Origin: JAQGMO01 sp050954505
GTDB lineage: Bacteria; Pseudomonadota; Gammaproteobacteria; Burkholderiales; Burkholderiaceae_D
Length of the DNA: 14,082 nucleotides
NCBI GenBank assembly: GCA_050954505.1
Contig: JBPBPY010000225.1
Span: 1-14,082, forward strand
Reading direction: 5' to 3'
Shown: positions 7,933 through 14,082 of the stretch, one piece after another
Layout of the letters: the number at the start of each line of letters is the position of its first letter
How positions within the stretch are numbered: position 1 is the stretch's first letter
Program-made: the position numbers and the translations under genes
The notes under the pieces: model-generated
Told to the model about the DNA's origin: nothing
The model's database searches: none
What the model saw: the letters and a program-made list of their open reading frames with translations, nothing else

Positions 7933-8260
7933 ATGCCTGATTTTTCCCTTGCTCTTCCATTCGAGATCGGTATCGAACTCGGTGCGCGCGCGCATCCGGC
8001 GCATTGCCATGAATGTCAGTGTCGATGAAATGGCGCAGCGTATTGGTGTATCGAGCAAGACGCTGGGAAATTTCGAACGCAGTGGACGCTGCACCCTGGA
8101 AACCTTTTTGCGCATCCTGGATACGTTCAATGCAAGTTCTGACATGCAATCCGTCCTGCTGACCCAGACGCGTACCATCGAAGAAATGCGCCTCAAAGTC
8201 GCCAGCAGCACACGCAAGCGCGCTTCGCGCAAACGGTCCGTGCGTATCGACCCCACTTGA
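7933..8260 (+). CDS. Small Xre-type HTH regulator, apparently frameshifted at a (GC)5 tract
   Basis: A DNA-binding regulator of the Xre/HipB-like type. ATG 7933 has an excellent Shine-Dalgarno (AAAGGA, 6-nt spacing) and begins MPDFSLALPFEIGIELGAR, which I recall as a typical N-terminus for this family. That frame stops at 8028. The helix-turn-helix (SVDEMAQRIGVSSKTLGNFE, then TLETFLRILDTF) and the basic tail (RKRASRKR) lie in the +1 frame, ending at 8260. The switch falls in GCGCGCGCGC at 7984-7993. Adding one GC pair would restore a 109-residue protein reading GARARIRRIAMNVSVDE, with the spacing expected of the family. Without it, only weak internal starts remain (GTG 7982, ATG 8009), neither with a good ribosome site. 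It may be a pseudogene, a phase-off allele or a sequencing error. No toxin-like partner is adjacent. Confidence 0.7.
7984..7993. repeat. (GC)5 dinucleotide tract at the frameshift
   Basis: Five GC units sit exactly where the reading frame of the HTH gene switches. Gain or loss of one unit by strand slippage would change the frame. Confidence 0.7.
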
Positions 8261-8330
8261 CGCCTTGACTGAACAAAAAATTTTACATTCTTGCATCCCT
8301 TTGCTGTAACCCTATGTCAGTTGGTAAAAC

Positions 8331-8352
8331 CGTGTGTGATACTTGCCACACG
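8331..8352. repeat. Inverted repeat upstream of the 8375 gene
   Basis: CGTGTG and CACACG are perfect 6-bp arms around a 10-bp spacer, ending 22 bp before the start codon. This is a suitable position for an operator, but arms this short could arise by chance. Confidence 0.35.
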
Positions 8353-8374
8353 ATCAATAGCCACTGGCATCAAA

Positions 8375-8941
8375 ATGAAAATCGTCTGTATTGCCTGGGG
8401 TTCCTTGTTGTGGAAAGCAGCACCAATGATATTGGCATCGGGCTGGCAAGCGGGTGGGCCGATGCTGCCGCTGGAATTTGCACGGGATAGCGACGATAGC
8501 GAAGAACTGGCGATCGTGATTGCCGACGGCGCGGCCTTGATGCCGACCTACTGGGCCTTGATGGAAACCGGTAATCTTGAAGAGGCGCGCGAACAGTTGC
8601 GCCAGCGGGAAAAGGTGTCGGTTGAGCATCCGGAATGGATAGGCAGCGTTCCAGCCATGGAAGGCCAGCAGACCGATCCCCGCATGGCGAGCTGGTTGTC
8701 GCACCAGCCTTTCGATGCCGTGATCTGGACCGCGTTGCCGCCAAAATTCAACGGCATCGAAGGCCGGGCCCCGAGTGCGGAGGAAGCACTGACGTTTCTT
8801 TCCTTGCTCACTGGACCAACCCGTGACAAGGCGGAAGAATACATTCGCCGCATTCCGGCCGACATCATGACGCCGTATCGAAAGCGCTTCGAAGAGGCGT
8901 TGTCATGGACCGCGTTGCCGGTGTTACAGGATCCGGCATAA
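8375..8941 (+). CDS. Uncharacterised protein, possibly gamma-glutamylcyclotransferase-like
   Basis: A 188-residue soluble protein with no signal peptide or membrane segment. Its beginning, MKIVCIAWGSLLW, resembles the glycine-containing loop (YGSLLW) at the start of gamma-glutamylcyclotransferase/AIG2-like folds. It continues GPMLPLEFARDSDD and then AIVIADG, a pattern I associate with a family of bacterial conserved hypothetical proteins. The catalytic role is unproven. The frame is open to a TTG at 8291, but ATG 8375 starts directly at the conserved strand; its Shine-Dalgarno is weak. The stop is one base from the stop of the convergent photolyase gene. Confidence 0.6.
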   Translation: MKIVCIAWGSLLWKAAPMILASGWQAGGPMLPLEFARDSDDSEELAIVIADGAALMPTYWALMETGNLEEAREQLRQREKVSVEHPEWIGSVPAMEGQQTDPRMASWLSHQPFDAVIWTALPPKFNGIEGRAPSAEEALTFLSLLTGPTRDKAEEYIRRIPADIMTPYRKRFEEALSWTALPVLQDPA

Positions 8942-8942
8942 T

Positions 8943-10472
8943 TCAGAGTGAATCGAGCCGGCTTCGCAAACCGCTCGCATGGACCTGTACAGCCTCGACC
9001 TGCTCCGGTCCCATTTTTTCCAGCTGGCGGTAGACCATGCCCAGCCGCGGGTTCGACGACAGCCGCTCGCCATTGCGCGAGAAAAAATCCCAGTACAGTG
9101 AATTGAAGGGACAGGCTTTTTCACCAAGGCGCTGCTTGCGGTCGTAATGGCAGCCCTTGCAGTAGTCGCTCATCCGGTCGATATAGGCGGCGCTCGATAC
9201 ATACGGCTTGGTGGCCAGCATGCCGCCATCGGCAAACTGGCTCATGCCCAGCGTGTTGGGCATCTCGACCCATTCGAATGCATCGATATAGATGCCCAGA
9301 TACCAGTGGTGCACCGGCACGGGGTCGATGCCGGCCAGCAGGGCGAAATTGCCGATCACCATCAAGCGCTGGATATGATGGGCATGCGCATGCTGCAGCG
9401 AGTCGCCAATGGCAAATGACAGGCAGCGCATGTTGGTTTTGCCATCCCAAAACCACGAAGGCAGCGGCAAATCATTGCCAAAGAAATTGTGCTCGGTATA
9501 CCCGGGCATGCGCGCCCAGTAGACACCGCGCATGTATTCGCGCCAGCCGAGGATCTGGCGAATGAAGCCTTCTGCCGCAGGCAGCGGCACCTGGCCGTTC
9601 TTCCAAGCCAGTTCCACGCGGTTGACGACTTCGGCGGGACTCAGCATCTTCACATTCATGGCAAACGACAGCAGCGAATGAAACAGCCTGGTGGCCTGGG
9701 TACTCATGGCATCCTGGAAGTCGCCAAAGTAGGGCAGGGCATGGTCGACAAAATGTTCCAGCTGTTCCAATGCCTCGGTGCGGTTCAATGGCCAGCGCAG
9801 CCGCGTTTCACTCGGCACCCCGAAGCTGGCCACCCCGGCGGCGACAATGGTTTGCCACAATGCCCCATGGTCGTGGGACGGGCGCAAGTCCATCGGCTCG
9901 GACGGCGTACCGGGCCAGGCCTTGCGGTTGTCATGATCGAAGTTCCATTGTCCGCCAACCGGATTTTTCTTGTCCTTCATCAGCACGCCATGGCGCTGGC
10001 GCATCTGGCGGTAAAAGGTTTCCATCAGCCAGTTCTTGCGGCCCTTGAACAGTTCGCCGACTTCATGGCGCGCGGTATAGAAATGTTCGCTGTCGACCGG
10101 CAGGCAGGAAACCGCGCAGGTCTCACCGTAGGCAGCCAGTTGGGCATCGAGGCGCCATTCGTCAGGCGCTTGGTAGCGGACCTTGCTGACATGGTGGCGG
10201 GCGATGAGCCAGTCGAGGTTGCCGGTCAACGACTGGGTATTCTCCGGATCATCGATGCGCAGATAAACCACGCGGTGGCCGGCTGCCTCAAGCTGGCGGG
10301 CAAATTCGCGCATGGCGGCAAAGATTGCCAGGATTTTTTGCGCATGGTGGAGCACGTAATCGGTCTCCTGGCGCATCTCCATCATCACCACCAACGCGTC
10401 TGGATCGACGGTTTCGAACCAGCTGTGCAGAGGGTTGAGTTGGTCACCGAGAACCAGGCGCAGGATAGTCAT
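8943..10472 (-). CDS. Fe-S cluster photolyase/cryptochrome (PhrB/CryB type)
   Basis: A 509-residue flavoprotein of the bacterial Fe-S cryptochrome/photolyase group, typified by Agrobacterium PhrB, a (6-4) photolyase. The N-terminal alpha/beta antenna domain begins MTILRLVLGDQLNPLHSWF. The C-terminal helical FAD domain includes ILGWREYMRGVYW, then C350, the HAHAHHIQRLMVIGNFALL region near 361-379, C438, C441 and C454. Counted from ATG 10472, these four cysteines have the numbers I recall for the [4Fe-4S] ligands of PhrB, which supports both the family and the start. The frame is open to a TTG at 10508, but that adds 12 unrelated residues. The Shine-Dalgarno is weak (AAGACAACGAC before ATG). 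Known members repair DNA or act as light sensors; sequence alone does not decide. An 11-bp repeat array lies about 96 bp upstream. Confidence 0.92.
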   Translation of the reverse strand: MTILRLVLGDQLNPLHSWFETVDPDALVVMMEMRQETDYVLHHAQKILAIFAAMREFARQLEAAGHRVVYLRIDDPENTQSLTGNLDWLIARHHVSKVRYQAPDEWRLDAQLAAYGETCAVSCLPVDSEHFYTARHEVGELFKGRKNWLMETFYRQMRQRHGVLMKDKKNPVGGQWNFDHDNRKAWPGTPSEPMDLRPSHDHGALWQTIVAAGVASFGVPSETRLRWPLNRTEALEQLEHFVDHALPYFGDFQDAMSTQATRLFHSLLSFAMNVKMLSPAEVVNRVELAWKNGQVPLPAAEGFIRQILGWREYMRGVYWARMPGYTEHNFFGNDLPLPSWFWDGKTNMRCLSFAIGDSLQHAHAHHIQRLMVIGNFALLAGIDPVPVHHWYLGIYIDAFEWVEMPNTLGMSQFADGGMLATKPYVSSAAYIDRMSDYCKGCHYDRKQRLGEKACPFNSLYWDFFSRNGERLSSNPRLGMVYRQLEKMGPEQVEAVQVHASGLRSRLDSL

Positions 10473-10540
10473 GTCGTTGTCTTGAAGGCGTGGAGCACGT
10501 TGTGGCAAGGGATTTCCGGGAGCTCAGGCTCGTGATGGTT

Positions 10541-10560
10541 TGCCTGCGCTGATGCAGGCA
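10541..10560. repeat. Inverted repeat upstream of the photolyase gene
   Basis: TGCCTGC and GCAGGCA are perfect 7-bp arms around a 6-bp loop, between the tandem repeats and the photolyase start. No T run lies on either side. It could be an operator or a leader hairpin. Confidence 0.45.
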
Positions 10561-10567
10561 GATGCCC

Positions 10568-10611
10568 GCACATGAGACGCACATGAGACGCACATGAGAC
10601 GCACATGAGAC
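10568..10611. repeat. Four perfect 11-bp tandem repeats (GCACATGAGAC)
   Basis: The unit GCACATGAGAC occurs four times without mismatch or gap, at 10568, 10579, 10590 and 10601. It lies between the divergent photolyase (start 10472) and DUF1289 (start 10885) genes. The period is about one helical turn, so identical faces would point the same way. This resembles a cooperative protein-binding array or a minisatellite. Confidence 0.95.
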
Positions 10612-10884
10612 GAACTTGAATCTAACCCGGCCTCATCTGGCTTCATCATTGCGAACCATAACAGCGGCAGGCAATCTTTTACTGCCATGATGTTTGGTGC
10701 GGCTCAATGGTCATGGGCCGAATTGTTTTATTGTAGTGTAGGATTGTTTGCAATTTTCCCGATCACAAGCAACCATGACCGCGCGCAAATAATTCCTCTG
10801 CCATGCGAGCAGTCAATCGTATTGACACTGCCCGGCTGCCATGGCTGCCTATTTGCCTACACGTACCGCTCCACAGAATACAAC

Positions 10885-11112
10885 ATGGCAATCAAATCAC
10901 CCTGTATTGGCGTATGCATCTTCAACAAACCGACCGGCTATTGCATCGCTTGTCAAAGAACCAAGGAAGAATGCAAAGGCTGGAAAAAAATGAACGACGA
11001 TGACCGCGAGCAGATCATAGACGACAGCAAACGGCGCAAGAAAAAGGTGAAGAAGGCAACCGAGGGCAAGGAAAAGTCGGGCGACAGGAAATCCGGGAAA
11101 AAGTCGAAATGA
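10885..11112 (+). CDS. DUF1289 domain protein with lysine-rich tail
   Basis: A 75-residue protein of the DUF1289 family, function unknown. The conserved core runs from SPCIGVC to the tryptophan near residue 33, with cysteines at 7, 11, 20 and 23 (CX3C...CX2C) and the RTKEEC helix after them. That spacing suggests metal binding, not shown experimentally to my knowledge. The last 30 or so residues are strongly basic (KRRKKKVKK and several KSG units) and could bind nucleic acid or be a disordered tail. ATG 10885 starts at the domain; the frame extends to 10687 but the extension is unlike the family. No good Shine-Dalgarno is visible. Confidence 0.82.
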   Translation: MAIKSPCIGVCIFNKPTGYCIACQRTKEECKGWKKMNDDDREQIIDDSKRRKKKVKKATEGKEKSGDRKSGKKSK

Positions 11113-11154
11113 ATGCCTGGCATGCAATCTGATTCAGGACTCGCGAGCCTGCCC

Positions 11155-11172
11155 GGCACGGCCGTTCGTGCC
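11155..11172. repeat. Short hairpin between DUF1289 and the dehydrogenase gene
   Basis: GGCACG and CGTGCC form a perfect 6-bp stem with a GCCGTT loop, 42 bp after the DUF1289 stop. No T run follows, so it is a weak terminator candidate at best. Confidence 0.3.
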
Positions 11173-11282
11173 CGTCAAGCGCGGCAAGCCTGTTGGCCGA
11201 AACTTTGCGACTGCATCGTGTGCTGTCCGGTGAATCACCAGCCAGCCTTTTTCAAACGAACAAACAACGAGGAGCTTTCATC

Positions 11283-12161
11283 ATGAACATCGGATTCATT
11301 GGCATTGGCAGCATGGGGGCGGCCATGGTGCCGCATCTGGTCGCAGGTGGCCATCAAGTCACCGTCTGGAACCGCAATCGCGAAGCCAGCGCTGCGCTTG
11401 CCGGGGTTACGATTGCCGATTCTGCCGTCGACGTGTTCCAGAACGAAGCCGTTTTTACCATGCTGGCCAATGATGCAGCTGTGCGTGAAGTGGTGTTCGA
11501 CTCCGGTGCGCTGGCCTCAGCGCGCAAGGATTGTGTGCATGTGATGATGGCAACCATTTCATTGGCACTGGTCGACGAACTCAAGCAGGCGCACGATCAG
11601 GCCGGCATTGCGTATGTTGCTGCGCCCGTGTTTGGCGTGCCGGCGGCGGCTGCCAGGGCCCAGCTCAACATCCTGGTGGCCGGCGACGCCGCGGCAGTGG
11701 CAAAGGTCCAGCCCATGCTTGACCTCATGGGGCAGAAAACCTGGCCTCTGGGTGAAGATCCGCAGCGTGCGAATATTGCCAAAATCGCCGGCAACATGAT
11801 GATCTCCCTCGCCATCGAATCGATGGGAGAAGCTGCTGCGCTGACCGAAAGTTATGGCCTGAAGGCTGCCGATTTCCTCGATGTCGTAACCAACACCATT
11901 TTTGCTGCGCCTGTGTATCAGCGTTATGGTGGATTCATTGCCACCAATACCTATGAACCGGGATTCAAGCTGACGCTTGGACTGAAGGATGTCAATCTCG
12001 CGCTTGATGCTGCGCAAGCGCATGGTGCGATATTGCCGTCGGCGCAAATCGTGCGTGCGAATATGCAAGGAGCCATCGACCAGGGTTTTGGTGACAAGGA
12101 CTGGTCCATTGCCGCCCAGTTCGCACGCCAGCACTGTGTTAGCGGTAACAGCAAAAACTGA
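11283..12161 (+). CDS. NAD(P)-dependent beta-hydroxyacid dehydrogenase family protein
   Basis: A 292-residue cytosolic oxidoreductase of the 3-hydroxyisobutyrate dehydrogenase/6-phosphogluconate dehydrogenase-like superfamily. The Rossmann motif is G7-I-G9-S-M-G12. After strand 2 the sequence reads WNRNRE (29-34) with no acidic residue, which favours NADP over NAD (inference). The substrate-binding segment AAPVFGVP (113-120) departs from the common DAPVSGG. The catalytic lysine is K167 with N171 (KIAGN), and the C-terminal domain has GFKLTLGLKD (227-236). Members reduce or oxidise small hydroxyacids and semialdehydes, such as hydroxyisobutyrate, tartronate or succinate semialdehyde; the substrate here is not predictable. 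ATG 11283 has a strong GAGGAG Shine-Dalgarno 8 nt upstream. The open extension to 11193 is rejected. Confidence 0.9.
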   Translation: MNIGFIGIGSMGAAMVPHLVAGGHQVTVWNRNREASAALAGVTIADSAVDVFQNEAVFTMLANDAAVREVVFDSGALASARKDCVHVMMATISLALVDELKQAHDQAGIAYVAAPVFGVPAAAARAQLNILVAGDAAAVAKVQPMLDLMGQKTWPLGEDPQRANIAKIAGNMMISLAIESMGEAAALTESYGLKAADFLDVVTNTIFAAPVYQRYGGFIATNTYEPGFKLTLGLKDVNLALDAAQAHGAILPSAQIVRANMQGAIDQGFGDKDWSIAAQFARQHCVSGNSKN

Positions 12162-12217
12162 ATTTTCGTATCACCCATAAAATTTGCAGTGCAACCAAAA
12201 CGAGGATCGATGAATTC

Positions 12218-13444
12218 ATGATGCCCCTTCCGAAAGCCGGTCAGCGGCTCGAGATTCTGGCAAACATCCGCAATGTGAAGATGGCGCGTTCTTCCCATGC
12301 TTATGTACGTGGCAGCACTGCACAATTTTATTCCTGGCTCGATTCGGTCGAACCGGCCTCGATGCCCGAGGGCCCGGCCATCTGGATCTGCGGCGATTGC
12401 CACACCGGCAACCTGGGTCCGGTGGCCAATGCCAAGGGCAAGGTGGAAATCCAGATCCGCGATTTCGATCAGACGGTCATTGGCAACCCGGCCCATGATC
12501 TGATCCGCCTTGGATTGTCGATGGCAACTGCCTTGCGCAGTTCCGCACTGCCTGGCGTCACCACGGCCAAGATGCTGGAGCGGCTTTCCGATGGCTATGC
12601 CGATGCCTTCGAAGCCAAGCCTGAAAACATGGACAAGGTCGAGCGGCCCAGTGATATCCATTTCACCATGAAAGAAGCACTGCGGCGTTCCTGGCGTCAT
12701 CTGGCCAAGGAACGTGTGGCCGGCGGTGCAGTCACTTTCCCGCTCGGCAAACGCTTCTGGCCCTTGTCTGCAGCGGAACGGCGCGCCGTCAAGAACATGT
12801 TCGAGACATCGGAATTGCATCATCTGGCGACAATGCTGCGCAAACGCGACAACGATGCCAAGGTGCGGTTGCTCGACAGTGCCTACTGGATGAAGGGATG
12901 CAGTTCGCTGGGCCTGCTGCGCATTGCCGCGCTGCTCGATGTCGACAGGAGCGCGAGCAAAGGCAGCGACATGTGCCTGATCGACATCAAGGAAGGTGTC
13001 AAGGCCGCAGCCCCGCGCAACCGTTCAGCCGTCATGCCGAGGGATAACGCCGAGCGCATCGTCACTGGCGCGCGCGCACTTTCGCCGCACCTGGGTGAAC
13101 GGATGGTGGCAATGGAATTGCTGGAGCGGTCCGTATTTGTGCGGGAACTGCTGCCGCAAGACTTGAAGCTTGAAATCGAACAGGTCAGTGAGAACGAATC
13201 TTCCAGCGTGGCGTACTACCTGGCCAAAGTGGTCGGCGAAGCACATGCCCGCCAGATGGATGACGCCACCCGTCGGCAATGGCGCAGCGAGTTGAAAAAG
13301 AATCGCTCCAAATCGCTGGATACGCCAACATGGTTATGGAAAAGCGTGGTCGACCTGATGGCTGAACATGAGCGCGGCTATCTGGAGCATTGCCGGCGTT
13401 ATTCCTTGTCGCAGGCAAGTGCGACGACCGCAGCACGACGGTAA
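12218..13444 (+). CDS. DUF2252 family protein, kinase-like motifs
   Basis: A 408-residue protein of the DUF2252 (COG4320) family, function unknown. The conserved N-terminal segment has SHAYVRGSTAQFY (26-38), GDCHTGNLGP (59-68) and RDFDQTVIGNPAHDLIRL (81-98). G-D-x-H-x-x-N followed by D-F-D resembles the catalytic loop and metal-binding motif of aminoglycoside/choline-kinase-like phosphotransferases, so a phosphotransferase fold is plausible (inference). No signal peptide or membrane helix is seen. ATG 12218 is followed at once by ATG 12221. The GAGGA Shine-Dalgarno is 11 nt upstream of 12218 and closer to a tiny ORF, ATG AAT TCA TGA (12210-12221), which overlaps this start. The gene is 56 bp after the dehydrogenase and might be cotranscribed with it. 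Confidence 0.85.
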   Translation: MMPLPKAGQRLEILANIRNVKMARSSHAYVRGSTAQFYSWLDSVEPASMPEGPAIWICGDCHTGNLGPVANAKGKVEIQIRDFDQTVIGNPAHDLIRLGLSMATALRSSALPGVTTAKMLERLSDGYADAFEAKPENMDKVERPSDIHFTMKEALRRSWRHLAKERVAGGAVTFPLGKRFWPLSAAERRAVKNMFETSELHHLATMLRKRDNDAKVRLLDSAYWMKGCSSLGLLRIAALLDVDRSASKGSDMCLIDIKEGVKAAAPRNRSAVMPRDNAERIVTGARALSPHLGERMVAMELLERSVFVRELLPQDLKLEIEQVSENESSSVAYYLAKVVGEAHARQMDDATRRQWRSELKKNRSKSLDTPTWLWKSVVDLMAEHERGYLEHCRRYSLSQASATTAARR

Positions 13445-13561
13445 GGGATGAATCCATGCTCTGATGAAACTGGTGAATCGCCACTGCGGCGTCGGATTTT
13501 GACGTTGCATGGAGCAATTGGCTGACTTATCATTCATCGATCTTTTGTCCGAAAGAGTCCC

Positions 13562-13852
13562 TTGAAACCCTCCGACGCACTGCAAGCAAACCGGGCCGCC
13601 ATTCGCGAGGTGGTCGAGGCGCACCACGCCAGCAATGCGCGCGTGTTTGGCTCTGTCTTGCATGGTCTTGATACGGAATCAAGCGATCTCGATATCCTGA
13701 TCGATCCAACAGCACAGACCACCCTACTCGATATCGGCGCCATTCGGCATAAACTGATTCAGCTTCTGGGAGTGTCAGTCGACGTCTTGACTCCAAATGC
13801 GCTGCCTGATCGTTTTCGGGCGACTGTTCTTGCAGAAGCTCGTCCGATATGA
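13562..13852 (+). CDS. MntA-like nucleotidyltransferase antitoxin
   Basis: A 96-residue minimal nucleotidyltransferase. It has the GSX10DXD signature: G30-S31, ten residues, then D42-L-D44, with a third acidic residue at D74 (SVDVLT). In MntA/HepT systems this antitoxin transfers AMP to the HEPN toxin and silences it (known family role). The start is TTG 13562: an in-frame stop at 13523-13525 leaves no upstream ATG, and the resulting MKPS beginning matches what I recall for relatives. A modest AAAGAG Shine-Dalgarno precedes it. The stop overlaps the toxin start by 4 bp (ATGA at 13849), implying translational coupling. The active-site residues are all present. Confidence 0.88.
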   Translation: MKPSDALQANRAAIREVVEAHHASNARVFGSVLHGLDTESSDLDILIDPTAQTTLLDIGAIRHKLIQLLGVSVDVLTPNALPDRFRATVLAEARPI

Positions 13853-14061
13853 GAAGAGATCAACTAAGCCTTGCTAGCTATCTCGACCACATCCGTGATG
13901 CCATTGAGCGCATAGACCGGTATACCAGAGATATGGTGGAACCAGCCTTTCTGGAAAATGAACTTATACAGGATGCTGTAATCCGTAATTTGGAAATTAT
14001 TGGCGAAGCTAGGGCGTGTCCTCAATCTGCAAATAGTTATTCGATTGAAAAGTTTATGTAA
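13849..14061 (+). pseudogene. HepT-like HEPN toxin, C-terminal half lost
   Basis: Residues 1-54 match the HepT/DUF86 family (RDQLSLASYLDHIRDAIERI, then QDAVIRNLEIIGEA). Normal length is about 110-120 residues. After A54 the sequence changes to ACPQSANSYSIEKFM and stops at 14061. Neither other forward frame continues the family. The missing half carries the RX4-6H motif needed for RNase activity, so this product should be inactive. The break coincides with CTAG at 14009-14012 and a likely insertion-sequence end. The first half is intact and in proper overlap with the antitoxin gene. Confidence 0.8.
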
Positions 14062-14082
14062 AATTTTATCCTCGACGAAAGA
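14012..14082. mobile_element. Probable insertion-sequence left end inside hepT
   Basis: Starting at about 14012, GGGCGTGTCCTCAATCTGC and the AT-rich sequence after it replace the HepT coding sequence. The junction CTAG fits insertion at a YTAR/TA target, as in the IS427 group of the IS5 family (family knowledge, recalled). The AAAGA at the window end could be the ribosome site of a transposase gene beyond it. No transposase sequence is visible and the other end is outside the window. Confidence 0.45.

Larger units (their letters stand above)
10473..10884. other. Divergent intergenic region, photolyase / DUF1289
   Basis: 412 bp without a supported gene. It contains the 7-bp-arm inverted repeat at 10541-10560 and the 11-bp tandem array at 10568-10611. 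An AT-richer block around 10700-10760 could hold the DUF1289 promoter, but no pair of good -35/-10 boxes with proper spacing is visible. The open frame from 10687 into DUF1289 has no family resemblance before 10885. Confidence 0.4.

Noticed and set aside
10687..10884. N-terminal extension of the DUF1289 protein
   Set aside because: The conserved domain begins just after ATG 10885 and the extension has no resemblance to the family.
13479..13500. Terminator after DUF2252 (CGCC/GGCG stem then TTTT)
   Set aside because: The stem is only 4 bp and the T run is 5 bp away, too weak to call.

Overview
The window looks like chromosomal DNA from a betaproteobacterium, probably Burkholderiales and perhaps Oxalobacteraceae. 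This placement is inferred from gene content, protein character and moderately GC-rich coding sequence; no taxonomic marker gene is present. It is a mosaic of short, mostly unrelated transcription units. No rRNA, tRNA or CRISPR array was found.

Layout. (1) 1-3870, minus strand: a respiratory formate dehydrogenase operon. The alpha subunit is read through an in-frame TGA (selenocysteine 196) with a well-formed SECIS hairpin. The Fe-S beta subunit follows and runs off the left edge. (2) 4087-4389, minus: a small Ala/Pro-rich lipoprotein with its own promoter and terminator. (3) 4749-5681, plus: a DHH-family phosphoesterase. (4) 5682-6371: a 690-bp gap rich in dyads. It includes two operator-like inverted repeats and a strong terminator hairpin just before the next start, a candidate attenuated leader. 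(5) 6372-7700, plus: an MFS transporter of the anion:cation symporter type. (6) 7933-8260, plus: a small Xre-type HTH regulator that appears frameshifted at a (GC)5 tract. (7) 8375-8941, plus: an uncharacterised protein. (8) 8943-10472, minus: an Fe-S cluster photolyase/cryptochrome of the PhrB/CryB group. Four perfect 11-bp tandem repeats lie upstream of it. (9) 10885-11112, plus: a DUF1289 protein. (10) 11283-12161, plus: an NAD(P)-dependent beta-hydroxyacid dehydrogenase. (11) 12218-13444, plus: a DUF2252 protein. (12) 13562-14061, plus: a MntA/HepT (nucleotidyltransferase/HEPN) toxin-antitoxin pair. Its toxin stops matching the family at residue 54, apparently because an insertion sequence begins there.

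How the genes work together. The two formate dehydrogenase subunits form one periplasm-facing enzyme that needs Tat export, molybdopterin, Fe-S clusters and the host selenocysteine machinery (SelA-D, not in this window). MntA and HepT form one overlapping operon. The other genes show no clear shared pathway. The most interesting signals are regulatory or structural: the Sec/SECIS recoding site, the putative attenuator before the MFS gene, the 11-bp repeat array by the photolyase, the GC-tract frameshift in the regulator, and the interrupted toxin. I did not find a convincing wholly new multi-gene system.
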